Shown here: in pieces, positions 9,733-16,922 of the stretch
Layout of the letters: each line of letters begins with the position of its first letter
How positions within the stretch are numbered: the stretch's first letter is position 1
NCBI RefSeq assembly: GCF_000224785.1
Contig: NZ_AGAV01000025.1
Span: forward strand, 62,001-126,000
Direction of reading: 5' to 3'
DNA length: 64,000 nt
From: Lentibacillus jeotgali
GTDB taxonomy: Bacteria; Bacillota; Bacilli; Bacillales; Amphibacillaceae
The notes under the pieces: model-generated
The model's input: only the letters and a program-made list of their open reading frames with translations
What the model was told of the DNA's origin: nothing
Databases searched by the model: none
Position numbers and translations under genes: made by a program

Positions 9733-10842
9733 ATGGCAAAAGGGCTAGAAGGGGTTGTCGCAACCGAAACATCCATCAGCTCAATTATTAATGACCAGCT
9801 GACTTATGTCGGTTATACTATTGATGACCTGGCTGAAAATTCTAGTTTTGAAGAAGTTGTCTATCTTTTATGGAATTTGAAGCTGCCGACTAAAACAGAA
9901 CTGGAAGCATTTAAAGCTGATTTGACAGCTGAAATGGAGCTGCCTGAAGCAGTAATAAAGCATCTTCGTTCATATGATCTGTCAACTGTCCATCCAATGG
10001 CCGCATTACGATCTGCAGTATCTATTTTGGGGCTTTATGATGAAGAAGCTGATGTGATGGACCAGGCTGCAAATAAGCGAAAAGCAGTCCGGCTCCAGGC
10101 CAAAATAGCTACGATTGTGACGGCCTTCGCTCGGATCCGGAAAGGTCAGGAGCCTATTCAACCGAAGAAGGACCTAAGCTTTGCGGCAAACTTCCTGTTC
10201 ATGCTGAATGGTGAAGAGCCAAAGGATACCGAAGAAGAGGCAATTAACAAAGCACTCATCCTGCATGCCGATCATGAGTTAAATGCTTCAACATTTACAG
10301 CACGTGTTTGTGTCGCTACCCTGTCTGATATTTACTCCGGTATAACGGCTGCAATCGGCGCGTTGAAAGGACCGCTTCATGGCGGTGCTAACGAGCGCGT
10401 AATGGCTATGCTCACAGAGATAGGTGATGTGGAAAATGCCATTCCATATATCAAAGAAAAAATGGAAAACGACGAAAAAATCATGGGTATGGGACACCGT
10501 GTCTATAAAAATGGCGATCCCCGAGCCAAATACCTGAAAGAAATGTCAAAAGAATTGACGAAAATCACCGGACAAGCAAAATGGTATGACATGTCAGTAA
10601 AAATTGAAGAGTTTATTAAAGAAGAGAAAGGTCTTCCAGCCAATGTGGACTTTTATTCAGCCTCCGTCTACCACAGCCTGGGAATTGACCATGACCTATT
10701 TACGCCAATCTTTGCAACAAGCCGTATATCCGGGTGGCTCGCACATATTCTGGAACAATACGATAACAACCGTTTAATCCGTCCGCGTGCAGAATATGTC
10801 GGTCCCAAAAATCAGGAATATGTAGCCATTGAAAATCGATAA
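9733..10842 (+). CDS. citZ: Citrate synthase
   Basis: Condenses oxaloacetate and acetyl-CoA to citrate, the entry step of the TCA cycle. The 369-residue length is that of the short Gram-positive citrate synthases. The catalytic triad residues are visible: His216 in LKGPLHGGANE, His255 in MGMGHRVYKNGDPRAKYL, and Asp306 in NVDFYSASVYHSLGI. ATG 9733 follows AAAAAGGAGAGGG. It is the first of three co-directional TCA genes (citZ, icd, mdh), but each is preceded by a sizeable gap, two of them holding the hairpin repeat. Transcription may therefore be partly separate. Confidence 0.97.
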   Translation: MAKGLEGVVATETSISSIINDQLTYVGYTIDDLAENSSFEEVVYLLWNLKLPTKTELEAFKADLTAEMELPEAVIKHLRSYDLSTVHPMAALRSAVSILGLYDEEADVMDQAANKRKAVRLQAKIATIVTAFARIRKGQEPIQPKKDLSFAANFLFMLNGEEPKDTEEEAINKALILHADHELNASTFTARVCVATLSDIYSGITAAIGALKGPLHGGANERVMAMLTEIGDVENAIPYIKEKMENDEKIMGMGHRVYKNGDPRAKYLKEMSKELTKITGQAKWYDMSVKIEEFIKEEKGLPANVDFYSASVYHSLGIDHDLFTPIFATSRISGWLAHILEQYDNNRLIRPRAEYVGPKNQEYVAIENR

Positions 10843-10896
10843 CACATTCGATGCCTAACACTAAGCGGAAAAACTCTCTGCAGAGGAAGTTTCACT

Positions 10897-10960
10897 GCGA
10901 TTCTGTTCAGCTAACATTCAGCAGAATAACTGTCTGCTGAATGAAATTTCACTTTATGAT
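10897..10960 (+). repeat. Dispersed hairpin repeat, copy A (citZ-icd)
   Basis: CATTCAGCAG (10915-10924) and CTGCTGAATG (10934-10943) form a perfect ten-pair stem over a nine-base loop. The stem is flanked by GATTCTGTTCAGCTAA on the left and AAATTTCACTTTAT on the right. In the other copies the stem reads CATTCAGTG/CACTGAATG, so both arms have changed together here. Confidence 0.75.
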
Positions 10961-11001
10961 ACACTGATAATTGTTTAAAGAAGAAATAGGAGGTATTTTA
11001 T

Positions 11002-12276
11002 ATGACACAAGGGGAAAAGATTACAGTTGATAATAATGGGAAGCTGAATGTTCCAAATCGTCCAATTGTGCCTTTCATTGAAGGTGACGGAACTGGGCCG
11101 GATATTTGGGCTGCAGCACGCCGGGTCATTGAAGCTGCCGTGGAAAAAGCCTATAATGGCGAGAAAGCGGTTGACTGGAAAGAAGTTTATGCTGGTCAGA
11201 AGGCATATGATAAAACTGGTGAATGGCTGCCGGATGAAACGCTTAAAACGATAGACGAATATAAAATCGCAATAAAAGGTCCGCTTACGACACCAATCGG
11301 CGGTGGAATTCGTTCCCTCAATGTTGCATTGCGTCAAGAACTGGACTTATTTACCTGCCTGCGACCTGTCCAATATTTCACAGGTGTTCCGTCACCGGTC
11401 AAAAATCCTGAAGATGTGGATATGGCCATTTTCCGTGAAAATACTGAAGATATTTATGCAGGTATTGAGTGGCAGAAAGGCTCAGATGATGTGAAAAAAG
11501 TCATCAACTTCCTGCAAAATGAAATGGATGTCAACAATATCCGTTTCCCTGAGACTTCAGGAATCGGTGTGAAGCCAGTATCTGAAGAAGGATCAAAGCG
11601 TTTGGTCCGCGCTGCAATTGACTATGCGCTTAATGAAGGACGTAAGAGTGTTACTTTAGTACATAAAGGTAACATCATGAAGTTCACGGAAGGATCCTTT
11701 AAAGCATGGGGATATGAAGTTGCTGAACAGGAATATAGCGATAAAGTCTTCACATGGGCTGAGTATGACCGTATCGTTGAAAAAGATGGCAAAGATGCGG
11801 CAAACAAAGCACAAGATGAAGCGGTCGCTGCTGGCAAACTTCTTGTCAAAGATGCAATTGCCGACATCTTCCTGCAGCAGATTCTGACTCGACCGAAAGA
11901 ATTTGATGTTGTTGCCACAATGAACCTGAATGGTGACTATATTTCTGATGCGCTGGCAGCCCAAGTTGGCGGTATCGGCATTGCGCCGGGAGCAAACATC
12001 AACTATGATTCCGGCCATGCGATTTTTGAAGCGACACACGGCACCGCACCGAAGTATGCGGGCATGGACAAAGTTAATCCGTCTTCTGTTATTCTATCAG
12101 CTGTTCTGATGCTTAACCATCTTGAGTGGAGAGAAGCGGGTGACCTTATTATGAAAGCAATGGATAAAACAATTGCCTCTAAAGTGGTCACTTATGACTT
12201 TGCCCGTATGATGGATGGCGCGACCGAAGTGAAAACATCCGAGTTCGGCGATGAACTGATTAAAAACATGGATTAA
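11002..12276 (+). CDS. icd: NADP-dependent isocitrate dehydrogenase
   Basis: Oxidatively decarboxylates isocitrate to 2-oxoglutarate using NADP+. The 424 residues match the homodimeric E. coli/B. subtilis type. Characteristic stretches: [43 protein letters not shown] (substrate-binding arginines and the regulatory serine region), [53 protein letters not shown] and [15 protein letters not shown] 11002 is preceded by AGGAGG. A strong rho-independent terminator follows at 12318, so mdh is likely transcribed from its own start or by read-through. Confidence 0.97.
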   Translation: MTQGEKITVDNNGKLNVPNRPIVPFIEGDGTGPDIWAAARRVIEAAVEKAYNGEKAVDWKEVYAGQKAYDKTGEWLPDETLKTIDEYKIAIKGPLTTPIGGGIRSLNVALRQELDLFTCLRPVQYFTGVPSPVKNPEDVDMAIFRENTEDIYAGIEWQKGSDDVKKVINFLQNEMDVNNIRFPETSGIGVKPVSEEGSKRLVRAAIDYALNEGRKSVTLVHKGNIMKFTEGSFKAWGYEVAEQEYSDKVFTWAEYDRIVEKDGKDAANKAQDEAVAAGKLLVKDAIADIFLQQILTRPKEFDVVATMNLNGDYISDALAAQVGGIGIAPGANINYDSGHAIFEATHGTAPKYAGMDKVNPSSVILSAVLMLNHLEWREAGDLIMKAMDKTIASKVVTYDFARMMDGATEVKTSEFGDELIKNMD

Positions 12277-12317
12277 AGTGAAAACGGAAGTGCTCTTACT
12301 GTTATAAAAGGGATATG

Positions 12318-12352
12318 GCAGCTGACATTGCTTGTTTTGTCAGCTGCTTTTT
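12318..12352 (+). terminator. Rho-independent terminator after icd
   Basis: GCAGCTGACA (12318-12327) pairs perfectly with TGTCAGCTGC (12338-12347) and is followed by five T. This is a classic intrinsic terminator. Confidence 0.85.
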
Positions 12353-12362
12353 CCCGCATGTA

Positions 12363-12475
12363 ACGAACAGTAACCCGTCAAAAAACGACGACTAACTGTT
12401 CGTAAATGCCCGATTCGGTTCAACTAACATTCAACGGGGAAATGCACCCCGGTGAATGAAATTTCACTTTATAAA
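12363..12475 (+). repeat. Dispersed hairpin repeat, copy B, plus a second hairpin (icd-mdh)
   Basis: Two adjacent inverted repeats. ACGAACAGT (12363-12371) pairs perfectly with ACTGTTCGT (12395-12403). Directly after it comes repeat copy B, with CATTCAACGGGG (12428-12439) opposite CCCCGGTGAATG (12447-12458). Both the TTCAACTAA lead-in and the AAATTTCACTTTAT tail match copy A. The tail runs to within about 35 bases of the mdh start. Confidence 0.7.
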
Positions 12476-12509
12476 ATAATATCTTTCTTAATGCTGGAAG
12501 GGGATTTGC

Positions 12510-13448
12510 ATGGCTATTAAACGGAGGAAAATTTCTGTCATTGGCTCTGGTTTCACCGGTTCTACGACAGCCTTAATGATGGCACAAAAGGAACTGGGGG
12601 ATGTCGTTTTGGTTGATATTCCGGATATGGAAGACCCGGCAAAAGGGAAAGCTTTGGATATGAAGGAAGCAAGTCCTATACAGGGCTTTGATGCCAATGT
12701 TACCGGTACAGCCGATTATGAAGACACGAAGGATTCCGATCTTGTCATCATCACTGCCGGTATTGCCCGTAAGCCAGGCATGAGCCGTGATGATCTTGTC
12801 AATACTAATGCTAAAATCATGAAGACCATCACAAAGGATATCGTAAAATATTCACCGGACACGACAATTGTTGTCTTAACCAATCCGGTAGACGCAATGA
12901 CTTATACTGTTTTCAAAGAATCCGGGCTTCCTAAAGAGCGGGTTATCGGGCAGTCAGGTGTATTGGATACGGCACGGTTCCGCACATTTGTCGCTGAGGA
13001 ACTGAATCTGTCTGTAAAAGATATTACCGGCTTTGTTCTCGGCGGACATGGCGATGACATGGTGCCATTAATCCGTTACTCCTATGCCGGCGGAATCCCA
13101 CTCGAAAAATTGATTTCCAAAGAGCGTCTCGATGAAATCGTTGAACGTACCCGCAAAGGCGGCGGAGAAATAGTTGGTTTATTGGGTAATGGCAGTGCCT
13201 ATTACGCACCTGCTGCTTCCTTGACTGTTATGGCGGAAGCAATCCTGAAAGATCAGCGCCGCGTCCTTCCATCAATTGCCTATCTGGAAGGCGAATATGG
13301 CTACAAAGACATTTATCTAGGTGTCCCTACTATCATTGGCGGGAACGGTCTGGAAGAAATCATCGAACTTGACCTGACTGACGATGAGAAAGCCCAATTG
13401 GACAAATCAGCAGAATCCGTGAAGAATGTACTTGATGTATTTAAGTAA
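12510..13448 (+). CDS. mdh: Malate dehydrogenase
   Basis: Interconverts malate and oxaloacetate with NAD+/NADH. The 312-residue, LDH-like enzyme shows the dinucleotide motif GSGFTG (12-17), an acidic residue after the second strand (VDIPD, Asp36) that selects NAD, substrate-binding arginines Arg87, Arg93 and Arg156, and the catalytic pair Asp153/His180 ([10 protein letters not shown]). Arginine at position 87 marks a malate rather than lactate dehydrogenase. ATG 12510 follows GGAAGGGGA. The icd-mdh order is conserved, and phoP-phoR lie downstream as in B. subtilis, although here a repeat block and a MaoC-like gene have been interposed. Confidence 0.97.
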   Translation: MAIKRRKISVIGSGFTGSTTALMMAQKELGDVVLVDIPDMEDPAKGKALDMKEASPIQGFDANVTGTADYEDTKDSDLVIITAGIARKPGMSRDDLVNTNAKIMKTITKDIVKYSPDTTIVVLTNPVDAMTYTVFKESGLPKERVIGQSGVLDTARFRTFVAEELNLSVKDITGFVLGGHGDDMVPLIRYSYAGGIPLEKLISKERLDEIVERTRKGGGEIVGLLGNGSAYYAPAASLTVMAEAILKDQRRVLPSIAYLEGEYGYKDIYLGVPTIIGGNGLEEIIELDLTDDEKAQLDKSAESVKNVLDVFK

Positions 13449-13498
13449 ATAAACTTCTGAAAGTTGTTTACTAAAAGGTGCTTTTTGACACAAAATCT

Positions 13499-13890
13499 AT
13501 AAACTGCGACACAAAAAACTTGTGTGCGATAATAACGCTTCGGAAATACACTACGCTTTCCGTGGGGGCTGGTGAGCCTCCGCGTGCTGACGCACTGCGG
13601 GGTCTCACCTATGCCTCTGCTCCCACAGGAGTCTCCGTGTATTTCCTCCGCTAAGTTTTGTTCACTATATCTTGGTAAAACAAAATATTTTATGACAGAT
13701 AAAACTGGATTGCTTAACGCTTAAAAGCAGCTGGAATATGTGAGACTCCTGTGGGAAAGCGAGCCTAAGAGACCCGACAGCGAGCGTTCTTTGCGAGCGA
13801 GGAGGCTTGTGGTGAGCCCACGGGAAGCGAGTATATTCCAGCTGCGTCGTTAGAGATTCTCGCTAACTTCTGGTTTATGTCGCAGTTTAT
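13499..13890. repeat. Composite inverted-repeat element between mdh and the MaoC-like gene
   Basis: The 392-base block is bounded by perfect 13-base inverted ends: ATAAACTGCGACA (13499-13511) and TGTCGCAGTTTAT (13878-13890). Inside are two diverged copies of one GC-rich unit in opposite orientation. Copy 1 (13542-13646) contains CTTTCCGTGGG, GTGAGCCTCC and CCCACAGGAGTCTCC. Copy 2 (13733-13839) has the same landmarks on the other strand. No open frame resembling a transposase is present, so it looks like a non-autonomous or structural repeat. Similar GC-rich units are familiar in Bacillaceae intergenic regions, from memory. Confidence 0.75.
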
Positions 13891-13942
13891 CTCAACTGTA
13901 ACGTTGTGTAACAACAATCTTAAATTTAAGAGTCTTATAGAA

Positions 13943-13980
13943 AAAGCTTCTCTTTATTCATGATGTTAAAGAGAAGCTTT
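13943..13980. terminator. Strong hairpin terminator
   Basis: AAAGCTTCTCTTT (13943-13955) pairs perfectly with AAAGAGAAGCTTT (13968-13980) around a 12-base loop. T-runs occur at both ends, so it can act in either direction. Confidence 0.75.
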
Positions 13981-14015
13981 ATTTAATAACTGCTATAGCG
14001 GCAGTTCACATTTTC

Positions 14016-14024
14016 TGGTATAAT
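14016..14024 (+). promoter_or_regulatory. Extended -10 promoter of the MaoC-like gene
   Basis: TGGTATAAT (14016-14024) is an extended -10 element. No good -35 box is seen at the standard distance. The start of transcription would fall near 14031, about 25 bases before the gene. Confidence 0.55.
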
Positions 14025-14055
14025 GGAAAGCGCTTACAGGAATGGAGGTGATTCA

Positions 14056-14529
14056 ATGATTGGCAAACGAAAGCTGGGAAAAAGGATTGAGGATTTGCGG
14101 ATCGGGGATTCGTACACAGCATCTCATATTATCGAAGACAAGGACTTATTATTATATTTAGGGTTGACTGATGATGCCAATCCGCTCTACCTTCAGCATG
14201 ATTATGCTTCGCAGACCCCATATAAACAACCTGTCGTTCCGTCCGTCATGCTGTTTGGCATGGTATCATCCATTGTTTCCCTGCATCTGCCCGGACCAGG
14301 CAGTCATATCACCCAGCATGAGATAACATTTCCAAAACCACTGTTCCATTATTCCGAAGTGAAAATAACACTTGAAGTCATTGCGATAGATTTTGAGAAT
14401 CATGAAGCAACACTTTCAATTATCGGTTTTGATGGTGACGGTAATGCAATATTGCAGGGAAAACTGAATGCCTCACCTGCCTATGAACCTGAATCACTGA
14501 CAGGGAGTTCACTGGAGAATTTCTTTTAA
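14056..14529 (+). CDS. MaoC-like hotdog-fold dehydratase family protein
   Basis: A 157-residue protein with the single hotdog-domain layout of MaoC/(R)-specific enoyl-CoA hydratases. Visible features are IGDSYTASHIIEDKDLLLYLGLTDDANPLYLQHDYA and, later, VVPSVMLFGMVSSIVS. The usual R-hydratase motif is D-x4-H with an Asn-Pro-x-H; here the equivalent stretch reads DDANPLYLQHDYA, so the key acid and histidine may be shifted or altered. ATG 14056 is chosen for its perfect GGAGGTGAT ribosome site; the frame extends upstream to 14023 without support. It has its own extended -10 promoter and sits alone between mdh and phoP. A role in acyl-CoA chemistry is inference; the substrate is unknown. Confidence 0.7.
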   Translation: MIGKRKLGKRIEDLRIGDSYTASHIIEDKDLLLYLGLTDDANPLYLQHDYASQTPYKQPVVPSVMLFGMVSSIVSLHLPGPGSHITQHEITFPKPLFHYSEVKITLEVIAIDFENHEATLSIIGFDGDGNAILQGKLNASPAYEPESLTGSSLENFF

Positions 14530-14712
14530 CAGTTAATGCTTTTAGAATATTAATCCCAGTTCATAACTTCTTTCCGGGCAAGAACTGCAAAGCAATAATG
14601 GCGCCGCTATTAGCCTTTGTAAATTTTTCTTTACATCTCCATCTGTTCACTTTGCGTCTCTTTCATTGTAAGATAAAGGTAGAATATATTGAGATAGAAA
14701 TGGGGATTGTTG

Positions 14713-15405
14713 ATGGGGAAGCGAATTTTGATTGTTGATGATGAAGCATCAATCGTGACACTTTTAAAATTTAATATTGAGCAGGCTGGCTTTGAAACGG
14801 ATGTTGCTTATGATGGTGGACAAGCCATATCTAAAGCTGAATCAGCAGTTTTTGACCTGATTATCCTTGATCTGATGCTTCCTGAAATGGATGGCATGGA
14901 GGTCTGCCAGCATTTGCGGACAAACAAAATTGACACCCCGATTCTGATGTTGACCGCAAAAGATGAGGAATTTGATAAGGTATTGGGACTGGAACTTGGC
15001 GCAGATGACTACTTAACGAAGCCGTTCAGCCCTAAAGAGGTTGTTGCAAGGATAAAAGCAATTCTAAGACGGTCGGAAAAAATTGAAGAGGCAAATACAC
15101 TTTCAACACAGATTGGAGATTTAATCATTTATCCCGATCGTTATGAAGCTGAGATAAATGGCGATGCACTGACTTTTACCAGAAAGGAATTTGAGCTCTT
15201 ATACTACCTTTCTTCCCATAAAGGAATTGTTCTGTCACGTGACCAGCTTCTGAGCGCTGTGTGGAATTATGACTTTGTGGGGGACACCCGTATTGTTGAT
15301 GTCCATGTCAGCCATTTGCGCGAAAAGATTGAGCCGGATACGAAAAAGCCCGTCTATATTAAGACAGTCCGCGGGCTTGGCTATAAAATGGAGGAACCGA
15401 AATAA
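14713..15405 (+). CDS. phoP: Phosphate regulon response regulator PhoP
   Basis: OmpR-type response regulator of 230 residues that activates phosphate-starvation genes when phosphorylated by PhoR. The receiver domain (1-120) has the acidic pocket DDE (9-11), phospho-acceptor Asp53 in ILDLMLPEMDG, LTAKDE and the conserved lysine in TKPFSP. The winged-helix output domain (130-230) contains LTFTRKEFELLYYLSSHKGIVLSRDQLLSAVW and DTRIVDVHVSHLREKIE. ATG 14713 matches other PhoP N-termini; in-frame TTG 14707 would add two residues. The stop and the phoR start share one base (TAATG), so they are translationally coupled. Confidence 0.93.
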   Translation: MGKRILIVDDEASIVTLLKFNIEQAGFETDVAYDGGQAISKAESAVFDLIILDLMLPEMDGMEVCQHLRTNKIDTPILMLTAKDEEFDKVLGLELGADDYLTKPFSPKEVVARIKAILRRSEKIEEANTLSTQIGDLIIYPDRYEAEINGDALTFTRKEFELLYYLSSHKGIVLSRDQLLSAVWNYDFVGDTRIVDVHVSHLREKIEPDTKKPVYIKTVRGLGYKMEEPK

Positions 15406-16787
15406 TGCTGCCTTTATTTAAAAAACCGCTATTAGCTTATCATGCAGGTCTGTTTTCGCTCGTTTTTCTAACGGGGGTCGCTGCAGCCCAACTGACATCT
15501 GAATACATTATCCTCGGATCAATTTTGTTTGTGGAATATTTCATTCTGCTAATTATCATGCTTCATCTTTATGATAAATATATGAAACCGATAAAAAAGA
15601 CGACTCAGACAGTAAACGAACTTGTTAAAGGCAACTATCGGGTACGGATTCATCATTCGGCAGGCGGCAATATTGCTGAGTTGAACAATAAATTAAATGC
15701 GTTGGCACGGAATCTGAGTGAGTTTGAAATTCAGGAACAGATGCAGGAAGACAGACTCTCAACGGTAATTGACAATACCCAGAGTGGTTTAGTGCTGATT
15801 GATGAAAAAGGCTATATCCATTTGGTCAATCGCAAGTTTATATCCATGTTTGGCGGGAACGCCCATGACTATCAGGGTTATTTATATTACGACGTGCTCG
15901 CAGATGAAACAATACATGAAACTGTTCAGGAAGCGTTCCTGTACGAGACAAACATCAAACACTCGTTCACCCAGACGTTCGAGATCGATACTAAATACAT
16001 TGAAATTGTCGGTGCGCCGATATTTAATGAACGCGGAATGCTGAAAGGTGCTGTTCTTCTGCTGTATGATATAACCCATTTGAAAAAGCTCGAACTGATG
16101 CGCAAAGACTTTGTGGCAAATGTTTCGCACGAGCTGAAAACACCGATCACATCAATCAGCGGCTTTGCGGAAACACTGCTCAGCGGGGCAAAAAATGATA
16201 AGGAATCACTCGATAGGTTTTTAACGATTATTTATGATGAAAGCTCGCGTCTGCAGGGCCTGATTGAAGATTTGTTGACCCTGTCTCGACTTGAATCTGA
16301 TGAATTCAAAATAGCCCGGACCGATGTGGATATGAATCAGCTGATTGAAGAAGTTTTGCCGGTTATTGATCAGCGGGTGAAACAGAAAGACATTACGCTG
16401 ACAACAGATGTGAAAGGGGACATAACGCTTAGGGCTGATGGTGAACGAATCAAACAGATTATCATGAATTTACTAACCAATGCCATCAGTTACACTGGTG
16501 AAAACGGCGCAGTGAATCTGGCTGTGACGGATGAAGGCGAGTCGATCCACATACACGTATCAGATGACGGCATCGGAATCCCGAAAGAAGCTATTACGCG
16601 AATATTTGAGCGTTTTTACCGGGTTGATAAGGCACGAAGTCGGAATACCGGTGGCACAGGACTGGGTCTGGCAATTGTCAAACACATTGTTGAAGTGCAT
16701 GATGGAAACATATCGGTAGAAAGTGAACCGGATAAAGGCTCAACCTTTCATGTCTATTTACCGAAAAATGATCCGGCATCCTCTTAA
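15405..16787 (+). CDS. phoR: Phosphate sensor histidine kinase PhoR, lacking the extracytoplasmic domain
   Basis: Membrane histidine kinase, partner of PhoP. Order of parts: TM1 about 10-29, a loop of only about five residues, TM2 about 35-56, a HAMP-like linker 57-108, a PAS domain about 115-225 (TVIDNTQSGLVLIDEKGYIHLVNRKF), the HisKA domain with phospho-acceptor His242 (FVANVSHELKTPITSISGF), and an ATPase domain with N, G1 and G2 boxes (IMNLLTNAISYT, DDGIGIP, GGTGLGLAIVKHIV). The length is 460 residues, against about 579 in B. subtilis PhoR; the difference is the missing extracellular sensor domain. This kinase must therefore sense through the membrane segments, the PAS domain or a partner. 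A six-pair terminator overlaps its stop. Confidence 0.9.
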   Translation: MLPLFKKPLLAYHAGLFSLVFLTGVAAAQLTSEYIILGSILFVEYFILLIIMLHLYDKYMKPIKKTTQTVNELVKGNYRVRIHHSAGGNIAELNNKLNALARNLSEFEIQEQMQEDRLSTVIDNTQSGLVLIDEKGYIHLVNRKFISMFGGNAHDYQGYLYYDVLADETIHETVQEAFLYETNIKHSFTQTFEIDTKYIEIVGAPIFNERGMLKGAVLLLYDITHLKKLELMRKDFVANVSHELKTPITSISGFAETLLSGAKNDKESLDRFLTIIYDESSRLQGLIEDLLTLSRLESDEFKIARTDVDMNQLIEEVLPVIDQRVKQKDITLTTDVKGDITLRADGERIKQIIMNLLTNAISYTGENGAVNLAVTDEGESIHIHVSDDGIGIPKEAITRIFERFYRVDKARSRNTGGTGLGLAIVKHIVEVHDGNISVESEPDKGSTFHVYLPKNDPASS

Positions 16788-16803
16788 TCGGGGGTGCTTT
16801 TTG
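16776..16803 (+). terminator. Terminator after phoR
   Basis: GCATCC (16776-16781) and GGGTGC (16792-16797) form a six-pair stem with one G-U pair and are followed by TTTTTG. The left arm lies within the last codons of phoR. Confidence 0.55.
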
Positions 16804-16922
16804 TTATACTATGTTAAAATAATGATGATAAGTTGAACAAAATCGGGTATTTATGGACAGTTAGCCGTCGTCCTTTGGCGGATTATTGATGCATGATAAC
16901 GCTATGATCGGAGGATGTTTTG

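Noticed and set aside
14630-14651. PhoP box upstream of phoP
   Set aside because: TTTACA and TTCACT are present but their starts are 16 bases apart, not the roughly 11-base period of Pho boxes.
15799-16150. Overlapping frames on both strands inside phoR
   Set aside because: They lack ribosome sites and have low-complexity, shadow-like composition within a strongly supported kinase gene.
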